Below are positions 53,191 to 61,155 of a stretch of DNA of 64,000 nucleotides, piece after piece (position 1 is the stretch's first letter; each line of letters starts with the position of its first letter). This DNA comes from Micromonospora sp. WMMD1102 (GTDB lineage: Bacteria; Actinomycetota; Actinomycetes; Mycobacteriales; Micromonosporaceae). Where the stretch lies: positions 1,240,001-1,304,000 of the forward strand of contig NZ_JARUBN010000001.1 in NCBI RefSeq assembly GCF_029626265.1. Direction: 5' to 3'. The position numbers and the translations under genes are program-made. A model generated the notes under the pieces. It was not told where the DNA came from. It saw only the letters and a list, made by a program, of their open reading frames with translations, and did not search any database.

Positions 53191-56100
53191 TCAGCCCGCC
53201 GGCTGGCGGTGCCGGCCGTGTGCCCGGGACCAGAGCGAACCCCAGCCGCCGTCGGGCAGCCACGACGACGGCAGCAGCAGCCCGTGCGCGGCGATCCGGT
53301 CCCAGAACCCGTCGGGTACGCCACCCAGCTCGATCGCGTCGGGCCAGCCGGACTGCCAGCTCCCGTCCTTGAGCGACGACTGCGGAAAGCCGGGCACCCG
53401 AACCCGGCGGCGTGGCACCACGACGGCGACGTCGGCGGTGCACGGCCGGTCGTCGGGAGGCCCGGTCCGGAGGCCGCCCCAGGAGGTCACCGCCAGCGCG
53501 GCGGCCCGGATCAGTCCGAGGTGCGGTCGGGCCCGTACCGCTTCGGCCAGCTCGGCGGCGTCCTGACGGAGCAGCGTACCCAGCGCGGCGCGCACCCGCA
53601 GCGCGACCAGGTCCGTGGTCCGGGCGACGCTGACCTGCCCGAGCCGGGCCAGCGGCCGGAGCGCCCCGGGTAGGGGAGCGTCGACCAGCAGCGGGGCGAG
53701 CCGGTCCGGCGGACCGTTCCCCAGCTCCCCGGGCGGCCCGCCGGGTCGCCGGGGCGGGCCGGCGGTCCCGTCCGCCGACTCGTCACCGCCGGCCGCCGCC
53801 TGCTCGATGAGCGGGGCGGTGGCCAGCTGCGGTGCCGGCACGCCGGCCGGTGCGGCTCGGGCACAGTCCACTGTGCTGGGCGGCGGTCCGCCGGTGGGCG
53901 GTGCGGTCAGCGTCCGCACCGCGCGGGCCAGTGGCCGCTCCCCGCTCGCCTCCCAGAGCGCGACCAGGCCGGGCCCGCCGGGGTCGGCCAGAGTGAGCCG
54001 GCAGGCTCGGGCGACGCCGGCCGGGGTGGCCCGGCGCAGCGCGGTGAGCGCGTCGTGCGGATCCGCCGCCGGACCGGGCGGCGCACCGGCCAGTCGGGTC
54101 GCCAGGACCGCCAGCACTTCGGCCGCCCGTACCGCCGCCGGCTCGGCGAGCGTCGCCGCCGCCAGTTCGTCGAGCGGGCGCCCGAGGTCGCGCAGCACCC
54201 GCACGGCGGGGCGGCGCCGGGTGGTCCGGGCCGGCCGGTCCGGGGCGCTCTCGTCGTGCCGGACCGACCGGCGCGGCCGGGCGACGGCGCCTTCGGGTGG
54301 GGCGAGGGTGGCCAGCCACCGCCCGGTCCGGCGGAGCAGTTCGGGCTCCGGGTCCTCGTTGAACCGGGCCTTGATCTCCGCCAGCCGCCAGCCACGGGCC
54401 GTCGGCCGCAGCTCCGCGTTGACCAGCATCCGACCGTCCGGTGCGCGCAGGGCGATCAGCACACTGCGCCCCCGGGTGGCGTCCTCGGCGTAGTGCGGGC
54501 CGGCGATGCAGTTGCCCATGTAATGCGACCAGTCCGCCAGCTGCCGGGCAGTCCGGGCCACCTCGATCCGGGCGTCGGTGCCGGGCAGCACCGTACCGTC
54601 GTACCGCTCGACCGGCGCCGGCACGGCGAAGGTACCGGTCAGCGCGGTGGCGATGGTGGCGCCGTCGACCAGCCCCGCGACGAGGTCCGGCCAGCTCCGA
54701 CACCGGGGCGGGACCTTCGCGCCGAAGTCCACCAACTGCGCGGCGGCGGCCACGGCGAGCGGGATCGACTCCGGCCGGGGCACCAGTGGCTCGTCCGGCG
54801 GTGCCGGATCGGCGTCGACGTCCGGGGCGGCGTGCCGGTATGCGGAGAGTACCGCCTGCCGGTGGCCGTTGAGCCGGGCCAGCGCGTCGGCGAGTTCGGC
54901 GCACCAGAGCAGGTCGCCGATGGCCTCGACCTCGGCCGCCGGAGTGCCCGCCGCGGCCCGCAGCCGTTCGGCCAGCGGCGGGAAGGGCGGTTCCGCGCTC
55001 GTCGTCGCGTCGTGGTTGGCGACGCCGAGGAACGGCTGCTGGTCCCAGCTGTCGACCCGGTCCGGCGACAGATAGCCGACCCGGTTGCGCCAGTCGGCCA
55101 GCGATCCGCGAGCCCAGGCCGCGAGTTGTCCGCGCAGCGACACCGAGTCCTGCCAGCCGAGCGTGCTGACGAGTCGGTCGGCTGCCGCCAGCGTGACCCG
55201 GCAGTAGTCACCGGCCCGCGCCAACCGCTGCCGGACGTGGCTCGCCCCGGCGGCGTCCAGCGGCGCACCGGGCCGGCTCCGGGCGAGGATGTCCCGCAGG
55301 TACGAGCCCGGGCGGGCCGGCAGGCCCGCGAGGCCGGGGATCCGCCGAGCCGACAACGACGCCTCCTGCCGGGACCATTCGGCGAGAGCCGCCTCGATTT
55401 CGTGCCGGTGTGCCGCCAGGGCGGCGTCGAGGCCACTGTCGACCACGCTCACCGCGACCCGGGCCAGCACGGTCGCCGCCAGCGCGTCCCGGAGCACCCG
55501 GTCCGCCGCCGTCAGCCAGTAACCGGCCGACGGCTGCCAGCGGGCGGCCCGCAGCACCGTCGGCTCCGGGCCCAGCTCCCAGCGCAACTGTCCGGCCAGC
55601 TCGTCGTCCTCGTATTGCCGGTAGCGGGCGGCCAGGTCCGCGGTGCGCTCCTGCCGCGCCTGCGAGGCGCGCAGCCGCTCGCGGCGCAGCCGGGTCGTGC
55701 CGTGCGCGCAGACCTGCTGCCAGAGGTCGGTCAGCAGCGCCACCCGGCGCGGCCGTGGGACGTCCCGGAGCAGCCGGGACAACTGCCCGCCCAGCACCGA
55801 GGGCAACCCGTTCGGGAACGGGTCGACCGCCTCCGGCGCCCGCAGTTCGAGCAGCCGGACCAGCTGTTCCGGCCCGAGTACGTCGCTGGCGGCGACGGCG
55901 AGGCGCAGCGCCGGCCAGCGGCCCTCGTCGATCACCGCCTGTGCGGCGGCGCCGAGCGGCTTCGTCGCGTCCGGACCGAAGAGCGCGACGAGTACGGCCC
56001 GCCGGTCGCCGAGCCGGCCGGCCACCCCCGGCACCATCAGGGCGGCGAGTACGGCGTCCCGGCGGTCTCCGGCGGCTCCCTCGGTGCGGGCCGACCGGAA

Positions 56101-56367
56101 GCCGTACCCGAGGCCGACGCCGGCCCCGGCGACCAGCGGGCCACCGGCGGCGACCAGCCGGGCCAGTTCCCGGACCGCCTGCTCGACGGCGTCCGTGCCG
56201 GCGGAACGCGGGCCGAGCGCGACCGGGCTGCCGGGATCCGGCTCCGCGCCGAGACCGACGGCCCGGCCCGCCGGGTCGAGAACCCAGACCCGCTGGCCCG
56301 TCCCGGCGACCACCCCGCCCGCGAGCCGCACCGTCACGAGTTCATGATGCTGCCGCTGTCCAGCCAT
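53191..56367 (-). CDS. Large PcfJ-like domain protein
   Basis: The ~1058-residue protein is mostly helical, with DinG/TPR-like Ala/Arg/Leu-rich character. At residues ~600-670 it has a PcfJ-like core: SHYMGNCIAGPHYAEDATRG, then VLIALRAPDGRMLVNAELRP and LAEIKARFNEDP. PcfJ domains are known mainly from conjugative plasmids and phage, with unknown biochemical role. A Pro/Gly-rich linker lies near residues 870-890. No Walker motif is visible. The gene is divergent from nudC, with starts 54-63 bases apart and no good ribosome-binding site at the ATG 56367. It is convergent with SulP. Confidence 0.65.
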   Translation of the reverse strand: MAGQRQHHELVTVRLAGGVVAGTGQRVWVLDPAGRAVGLGAEPDPGSPVALGPRSAGTDAVEQAVRELARLVAAGGPLVAGAGVGLGYGFRSARTEGAAGDRRDAVLAALMVPGVAGRLGDRRAVLVALFGPDATKPLGAAAQAVIDEGRWPALRLAVAASDVLGPEQLVRLLELRAPEAVDPFPNGLPSVLGGQLSRLLRDVPRPRRVALLTDLWQQVCAHGTTRLRRERLRASQARQERTADLAARYRQYEDDELAGQLRWELGPEPTVLRAARWQPSAGYWLTAADRVLRDALAATVLARVAVSVVDSGLDAALAAHRHEIEAALAEWSRQEASLSARRIPGLAGLPARPGSYLRDILARSRPGAPLDAAGASHVRQRLARAGDYCRVTLAAADRLVSTLGWQDSVSLRGQLAAWARGSLADWRNRVGYLSPDRVDSWDQQPFLGVANHDATTSAEPPFPPLAERLRAAAGTPAAEVEAIGDLLWCAELADALARLNGHRQAVLSAYRHAAPDVDADPAPPDEPLVPRPESIPLAVAAAAQLVDFGAKVPPRCRSWPDLVAGLVDGATIATALTGTFAVPAPVERYDGTVLPGTDARIEVARTARQLADWSHYMGNCIAGPHYAEDATRGRSVLIALRAPDGRMLVNAELRPTARGWRLAEIKARFNEDPEPELLRRTGRWLATLAPPEGAVARPRRSVRHDESAPDRPARTTRRRPAVRVLRDLGRPLDELAAATLAEPAAVRAAEVLAVLATRLAGAPPGPAADPHDALTALRRATPAGVARACRLTLADPGGPGLVALWEASGERPLARAVRTLTAPPTGGPPPSTVDCARAAPAGVPAPQLATAPLIEQAAAGGDESADGTAGPPRRPGGPPGELGNGPPDRLAPLLVDAPLPGALRPLARLGQVSVARTTDLVALRVRAALGTLLRQDAAELAEAVRARPHLGLIRAAALAVTSWGGLRTGPPDDRPCTADVAVVVPRRRVRVPGFPQSSLKDGSWQSGWPDAIELGGVPDGFWDRIAAHGLLLPSSWLPDGGWGSLWSRAHGRHRQPAG

Positions 56368-56410
56368 TTGCGCCGCCGGAGGCCGCCGGCGCCGGACCGA
56401 CGGGCCTACG

Positions 56411-57520
56411 ATGCTGATCATGTCTGCTGTGCCGCGAGGTCGGCCCGTTCCGCCCACCGACGAGACCGCCGAGGCTGCCGGTGTCGGACGCTCCGCGGGC
56501 GGAGCCGGCGAGGCCGCCGAGGGTGTCGGACGCTTCGGCGGCGGGGCCGGTGTCGGACGCTTCGCCGGTGGGACCGGGGCCGGTGCCGGACGGTTCGGCG
56601 GGGGCGTCGTCGCGGCGTACGCGGGCGGGGCGCTCGACCGCGCGGCCGGGCTGCGCCGGGACCCCGAGAGTCTGCGCCGGTTGTTCGACAGCGACCGGGC
56701 CGAGGTGCTGCCGCTGTGGCGGGACCGCTGCCTGGTGGTGCGTGACGTGGTGCCCCGGCTGACCGGCGGCGGTCGGCGCCGGCTGCCGGCCGGGCTCGAC
56801 GAGCCGGTCTTCCTCGGGCTCGACGGCGACCGGCCGGTCTTCGCGGTGGACCTCAGCGAGCTTGCCGAGGAGGAGGCGCTCGGCACGGTCGGCGCGGACC
56901 GGACCGTGGACGTACGCCGGCTGGTACAGCGGCTGGACCCGGCCGAGGCCGCGCTGCTCGGGTACGCCCGGGCTCTCTGCCACTGGCACCGCAACCAGCG
57001 GTTCTGCGGGGCGTGCGGCAGCCCGGCCCGACCCGTCGACGGCGGTGCGGCCCGGCGGTGCGGCGGCTGCGGTGTGCTCCACTTCCCCCGGATCAGCCCA
57101 GCGGTGATCATGCTGGTGGAGCTGCCCGGACCGCCGGCCCGCTGCCTGCTGGCCCGGCATGCTGGTGCGGACGAGGACTCGTTCTCGCTGCTGGCCGGCT
57201 TTCTGGAGGTCGGGGAGAGCCTGGAGGACGCGGTCCGGCGGGAGGTGGCCGAGGAGGCCGGGATCGCCGTCGACGCGGTGCGGTACTTCGCCTCCCAGCC
57301 GTGGCCGTTCCCGGCCGGCCTGATGGTGGGCTTCCTCGCCACCGCCCACGACGCGACCACCACCGTCGACGGCGAGGAGTTGCTGGAGACCCGGTGGTTC
57401 AGCCGGGCGGACCTGCGCCAGCGGCGGGCGGCGCGTGGCCGGCTCGGCAACCCGGACTCGATCGACCGGCTGCTGCTGGAGGCATGGCTGGACGCGGGCC
57501 TGGAAGCTGGTGACGGGTAA
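56411..57520 (+). CDS. nudC: NADH pyrophosphatase (NudC-type Nudix hydrolase)
   Basis: NudC cleaves NAD(H) to NMN(H) and AMP and removes NAD caps from RNA. The 369-residue protein has a zinc ribbon (CGACGSPARP ... CGGCG) near residues 200-220, the Nudix box GFLEVGESLEDAVRREVAEE and the NudC-specific SQPWPFPAG. Residues 20-62 are an unusual Gly-rich repeat (four VGRFGGGAG-like units) not found in most NudC proteins. ATG 56411 and 56420 are both possible; neither has a clear ribosome-binding site, and the DNA also holds the PcfJ-like gene's start region. Zinc ligands and catalytic Glu residues are intact. Confidence 0.92.
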   Translation: MLIMSAVPRGRPVPPTDETAEAAGVGRSAGGAGEAAEGVGRFGGGAGVGRFAGGTGAGAGRFGGGVVAAYAGGALDRAAGLRRDPESLRRLFDSDRAEVLPLWRDRCLVVRDVVPRLTGGGRRRLPAGLDEPVFLGLDGDRPVFAVDLSELAEEEALGTVGADRTVDVRRLVQRLDPAEAALLGYARALCHWHRNQRFCGACGSPARPVDGGAARRCGGCGVLHFPRISPAVIMLVELPGPPARCLLARHAGADEDSFSLLAGFLEVGESLEDAVRREVAEEAGIAVDAVRYFASQPWPFPAGLMVGFLATAHDATTTVDGEELLETRWFSRADLRQRRAARGRLGNPDSIDRLLLEAWLDAGLEAGDG

Positions 57521-57590
57521 TTCGCCGACCGGATTGATCGACACTGCTACGCTCCCCGCCGATGATCACTGACAACGGGGGTTTTCACCG

Positions 57591-58070
57591 ATGACTGTTG
57601 GATTTGTCCGTACCGGGCTCGTGACTCTCTCCCTGGCCGCCGTCGCCGTACTCGGCACCGCCTGCCAGCCGGCGAAGCCGAGCACCGAGGCGGCCGGTAC
57701 GCCGACCGCCGCCCCGAGCACGGCCGCGCCGAGCCCGACTGCCGCCGCGCCGAACACCAGGGAGGTCTGCGCGGCGGTCACCGACATCTTCGTGGACGGC
57801 AGCGTCAAGATCGCCGACGATTCGGTGAAGGCGATCGAGAAGCAGTTGAGCGTGGCGCAGCAGGCGAAGCAGCTCAAGACCACGCTCGCCGGCCTGGCCG
57901 ACCAGTTGGAGGCCGAGGCAGCCAAGGCGACCGACCCGGAGGTCAAGGCCCTGGTCGAGGAGATCGTCGCCGACATCGAGTCCGGCGCGAAGGCCAAGGA
58001 CCCGGTGAAGTACCTCCAGAGCGACTTCGTGAAGGTCGGCACGAAGATCGACAAGGAGTGCACCGCCTGA
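57591..58070 (+). CDS. Small lipoprotein with helical body
   Basis: The 159-residue protein has a signal peptide with lipobox LGTAC, then a Thr/Ala/Pro linker (residues ~27-52) and an all-helical mature part with two Cys (REVCAAV and KECTA at the end). It is a common type of actinomycete lipoprotein, function unknown. It is transcribed after nudC with a 70-base gap. Confidence 0.82.
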   Translation: MTVGFVRTGLVTLSLAAVAVLGTACQPAKPSTEAAGTPTAAPSTAAPSPTAAAPNTREVCAAVTDIFVDGSVKIADDSVKAIEKQLSVAQQAKQLKTTLAGLADQLEAEAAKATDPEVKALVEEIVADIESGAKAKDPVKYLQSDFVKVGTKIDKECTA

Positions 58071-58114
58071 CCGGACGCTCGTGACGGGCGTCTGTCGCTG
58101 ACGTCCGCCTGCCG

Positions 58115-58210
58115 TGACGCCCGCTCGTCGTGACGCCCGCCTGCCGTGACGCCCGCTCGTCGTGACGCCCGCCTGCCGTGACGCCCGCTCGTCGTGACGC
58201 CCGCCTGCCG
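58115..58210. repeat. Three tandem copies of a 32-bp unit made of two 16-bp halves
   Basis: TGACGCCCGCTCGTCG and TGACGCCCGCCTGCCG alternate three times, so the array is six related 16-base modules. Shorter decayed modules precede it from about 58082. It lies between the lipoprotein gene and the DinB-fold gene. Each module can be read as a TGACG half-site, but no regulator is known. Confidence 0.92.
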
Positions 58211-58321
58211 GGGGCAGCTCGTCGTGGGGACGGCGGGCGGGCGGGGCGAGCGGGCATGATGGGCGGGTGTCGCGCCGGCCGATCGGGTGCCGGCGACGTA
58301 CGACCTGGGAGACAGGAAGAC

Positions 58322-59113
58322 ATGGCCACTTCTGCCGACACGCCGATCGCCGCCCTCCGCTCGGGCCACGACGAACTCGCGGCGCTGGTCCGCGACCTCG
58401 GTCCGACCGACCTGACCCGGCCCTCCGGGGCCAGCGAGTGGCAGGTGTCGCAGGTGCTCAGTCATCTCGGCAGCGGCGCCGAGATCAACGAGGCGACCCT
58501 CAACGTGGCGCTGGGCGACGGCCCCGGGCTGGACGCCGACTTCAACAAGCAGGTCTGGGCCCGCTGGGACGCGATGAGCCCGATCGAGCACGCCGAAGGG
58601 TTCCTGGAGGCCAACCGGCGGCTCGTCGAGCGGTACGAGTCGCTGGACGCGGCGACCCGGAGCAGCCTGCGCATCGATCTCGGTTTCCTGCCCGAGCCGG
58701 TCGACCTGGCGACCGCGGCCGCGATGCGGCTCAGCGAGTTCGCCCTGCACGAGTGGGACGTGGAGGTCGCCTTCAACCGGTACGCGACGGTGGCGCCAGC
58801 GGCGGTTCCGTTGCTGCTCGACCGGCTCGACGGCCTGCTCGGCTGGATCGGCCGGCCGGAGGCGGTCGGCGAGCGGCCGGTGGAGCTGGCGCTGCGGCTG
58901 ACCGACCCGGACCGGTCCCTGGGGTTGCGGCTGACCGACCGGGTCGAGCTGGTGGAGCTGCCGGAGGAGCCGGCCGGGGAGATCTCGGGTCCGGCCGAGG
59001 CGTTCCTGCGGCTGGCCGCCGGCCGGCTGGCGCCGGAGCACACCCCCGACACGATGACCGTGACCGGCCGGCTCGGCCTGGCCGACCTGCGTCAGGTCTT
59101 TCCCGGCTACTGA
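58322..59113 (+). CDS. Mycothiol-dependent isomerase-like (MDMPI/DinB-fold) protein
   Basis: The 263-residue protein has the DinB four-helix N-terminal domain with a metal-binding His in VLSHLGSGAE and the LHEWDV motif. A C-terminal MDMPI-type domain follows. The family includes mycothiol-dependent maleylpyruvate isomerase and other thiol transferases. Substrate not predictable. The ATG 58322 follows GGAGACAGGAAG. Confidence 0.88.
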   Translation: MATSADTPIAALRSGHDELAALVRDLGPTDLTRPSGASEWQVSQVLSHLGSGAEINEATLNVALGDGPGLDADFNKQVWARWDAMSPIEHAEGFLEANRRLVERYESLDAATRSSLRIDLGFLPEPVDLATAAAMRLSEFALHEWDVEVAFNRYATVAPAAVPLLLDRLDGLLGWIGRPEAVGERPVELALRLTDPDRSLGLRLTDRVELVELPEEPAGEISGPAEAFLRLAAGRLAPEHTPDTMTVTGRLGLADLRQVFPGY

Positions 59114-59140
59114 CCGGTCCACCGGCCCGTCCGGTCGATG

Positions 59141-59180
59141 CTTGACAGCGACCGTCAAGTGCTTGACGATTGATGTCAAG
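59141..59180. promoter_or_regulatory. Twin perfect operators and overlapping promoter
   Basis: CTTGAC-N7-GTCAAG occurs twice as a perfect inverted repeat, at 59141-59159 and 59162-59180, 21 bases apart (two helical turns). TTGACA inside the first copy at 59142-59147 and GACGAT at 59165-59170, with a 17-base spacer, form a plausible promoter. The HTH gene starts 14 bases later. Binding by the HTH protein would block it, so autoregulation is likely. Confidence 0.85.
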
Positions 59181-59193
59181 TGAGGAGGGTGGC

Positions 59194-59664
59194 GTGCCAC
59201 CGACGCGTGACGAACTGGTCGGGCAACTGCTCCGGACGATGGACATCCGGTTACTCGATCCCCTGGAGATCCTGCTCGACGGGGACGACGTGGTCGACGC
59301 GCTGCGCACGGTGGTGCGGGTCCGGGCCGAGGACTGGGCGCACCGGCTGCTCGACGGTGCCGACCGGGAGGCGGTCGGCACCGCGATGCGGATCGTCTCG
59401 ACGCTCTATCCCGGTGACAATCCGTTCGAGCCGCCGCTCGACTGGTGGCGCAGCCCGCTGGGTCAGATCGTCGCGCGGCGGGTCGGTCATCCGACCGCCG
59501 ACGCGGTGACGTACGCGGTGGCCGGCGCGATGCTCGGGATCACCCGGCAGGGGGTCCACGACCTGGTCAACCGGGGCAAGCTGGTCCGTCATCCGGAAGG
59601 TGGTGTGCTGCCCTCCTCGGTCCGAGACCGACTACTGAGCGAAGGGCGACCCCGCCGTGACTGA
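59194..59664 (+). CDS. Small HTH DNA-binding protein, probable autoregulator
   Basis: The 156-residue protein has a helical N-terminal half and a C-terminal helix-turn-helix (GAMLGITRQGVHDLVNRGKL) followed by a wing-like VLPSSVRDRL, resembling MerR-type heads. It is likely to bind the twin operators just upstream. The GTG at 59194 with GAGGAGGG at 59182-59189 is preferred to in-frame starts at 59170 and 59173. The stop overlaps the next gene by 8 bases, so it is coupled to the hydrolase. Confidence 0.8.
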   Translation: MPPTRDELVGQLLRTMDIRLLDPLEILLDGDDVVDALRTVVRVRAEDWAHRLLDGADREAVGTAMRIVSTLYPGDNPFEPPLDWWRSPLGQIVARRVGHPTADAVTYAVAGAMLGITRQGVHDLVNRGKLVRHPEGGVLPSSVRDRLLSEGRPRRD

Positions 59665-60703
59665 CCTGCCCCACGACCGCGAGGCGACCACCCACGACCG
59701 CGAGGCGACCACCCGAGACCGCGAGAGAACGATCGGAAGCCGCGAGAGCACCATCGAGAGCCGCGAGACGACCATCGGAAGCCGCGAGACGACGATCGAG
59801 TCCGGCCCGGTGCCGATCGTCGCCCGGGACCACGGCGGCTCCGGCCACCCGATGTTGCTGCTGCACGGCGCGGGCGGCAACCTCGTGCAGCTGGCCGGAC
59901 TGGCCGGGGAACTGCGCTCGACATACCGGGTGGTGACGGTGGACCTGCGCGGACACGGGCGTTCCGGCGACGGCCCGTGGAAGTGGGACGAGGTGCTCGA
60001 CGACCTCGCCGCCGTCGCCGACGGCCTGGGGCTGGACCGACCGGCGGTGGTCGGCGTCTCTCTCGGCGGGATGCTGGCCAGCCTCTGGGCGGCCCGGCAC
60101 CCGGACTGCCCCGGGGCGGTCAGCCTGGACGGCAACACGCCGCCGAGCCGCCCCGACGACCTCGCCGGGCTGGAGCCGGAGCGGGCCGCCGCCGAACTCG
60201 ACCGGCTGGCCCAGGTCTTCGACCGGATGTCCGCCGGGATGGCCCAGCCGCTGACCCCGGAACAGGTGGCGGCGGCGGTCGCCGGACAGCGCGCCGAGGC
60301 CCGGCGGTACGGCGCCGACGAGGAGCTCTGGGAGGAGGGCTTCCGGCGTAACATGGTGCCGGCCGAGGCCGGGACGAGCCGGTCGCGTCTGCTGCCGGCG
60401 CTGGTCGGGGAGCTGCGCGCGACCATCGCGTCGGTGGACCTGATCCCGGTCTACCGGGACGTCCGCTGCCCGCTGCTGCTGGTGCTGGCCACCGAGGACC
60501 TGCCGGAACAGCGCCCGTTCCACGACCTCTACGCCGCACACCGGCGCCGGAACCTGGAGCGGTTGGCGACGGTACGGGACAACCCGTGGTTGGACGTGGT
60601 CCCACTCGACGGCGCCAGCCACGCCATGGTGGTCGAGCGCCCGCGCGAGCTGGCCGAGCTGATCCGGACGTTCCTGTCCAGGAGGACCGCGCCGTCCAGC
60701 TAG
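59657..60703 (+). CDS. Alpha/beta hydrolase with repetitive N-terminus
   Basis: The ~348-residue protein has a LLLHGAGGN oxyanion motif, the nucleophile elbow GVSLGGM and a catalytic His in GASHAM. Substrate is unknown. The first ~50 residues consist of seven-residue repeats (HDREATT, then SRETTIG-type), encoded by 21-base DNA repeats, and form a charged helix not usual for the family. It is coupled to the HTH gene and so is likely under the twin operators. Confidence 0.85.
   Translation: MTDLPHDREATTHDREATTRDRERTIGSRESTIESRETTIGSRETTIESGPVPIVARDHGGSGHPMLLLHGAGGNLVQLAGLAGELRSTYRVVTVDLRGHGRSGDGPWKWDEVLDDLAAVADGLGLDRPAVVGVSLGGMLASLWAARHPDCPGAVSLDGNTPPSRPDDLAGLEPERAAAELDRLAQVFDRMSAGMAQPLTPEQVAAAVAGQRAEARRYGADEELWEEGFRRNMVPAEAGTSRSRLLPALVGELRATIASVDLIPVYRDVRCPLLLVLATEDLPEQRPFHDLYAAHRRRNLERLATVRDNPWLDVVPLDGASHAMVVERPRELAELIRTFLSRRTAPSS
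59675..59806. repeat. 21-bp coding tandem repeats
   Basis: The DNA encoding residues 7-49 of the hydrolase repeats every 21 bases (seven codons). The first two units are nearly identical and the rest differ. The unit keeps the reading frame, so copy number could change without breaking the gene. Confidence 0.8.
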
Positions 60704-60749
60704 GACGCTCCCGTCCGGGTAGGACGTCCCGTCCCACCCGACCGCCCCC

Positions 60750-60787
60750 TTGCGCTGAGTGCCACTTGTTCTAGTAGAATACGAACA
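60750..60787 (+). promoter_or_regulatory. Promoter of a probably leaderless GntR gene, with operator
   Basis: TAGAAT at 60775-60780 is a good -10 box and ends only 6 bases before the ATG at 60787. Transcription would start at the A of the start codon. TTGCGC at 60750 is a weak -35. TGTTC (60767-60771) and GAACA (60783-60787) form an inverted repeat across the -10 box, a likely autoregulation site. Confidence 0.65.
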
Positions 60788-61155
60788 TGTTGTTTCGGGT
60801 GGTGCCAGCCAGCGGCGTACCGCTGGCCGAGCAGATTGCCGGCAGTGTGCGCCGGGCGCTGGCGGACGGCGCACTGAGCCGGGGAGACCGGCTACCGGCG
60901 GCACGGGAGCTCGCCGGCACGCTCGACGTGAACATGCACACCGTGCTCCGGGCGTACGCGGCGCTCCGCGAGGAGGGGCTGATCGAGCTGCGTCGGGGCC
61001 GGGGCGCGGTGGTGACCGGTACGGTCCCGCACGAGCGGGCCCGGGTGATCGAGTCGGTACGGGAGCTGGTGACCGTTGCCCGCCGGGCCGGAGTGGGGCT
61101 GGACGAGGCCCTCGGCCTGGTGCGACAGCAGTATTCGAGAGAGGTGAGCGCATGA
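60787..61155 (+). CDS. GntR-family regulator, YtrA type
   Basis: The 122-residue protein has the GntR winged HTH (PLAEQIAGSVRRALADGALS, then AARELAGTLDVNMHTVLRAY) and a short helical tail instead of a large effector domain, as in the YtrA subfamily that controls ABC transporters and membrane genes. The stop overlaps the next gene (ATGA). No ribosome-binding site is present, in agreement with a leaderless message. Confidence 0.92.
   Translation: MLFRVVPASGVPLAEQIAGSVRRALADGALSRGDRLPAARELAGTLDVNMHTVLRAYAALREEGLIELRRGRGAVVTGTVPHERARVIESVRELVTVARRAGVGLDEALGLVRQQYSREVSA

Noticed and set aside
54055..56745. 896-codon plus-strand frame opposite the PcfJ-like gene
   Set aside because: Compositionally a shadow (Arg/Gly/Gln-rich) with no motif; the minus-strand product shows regular helices and a recognisable domain.
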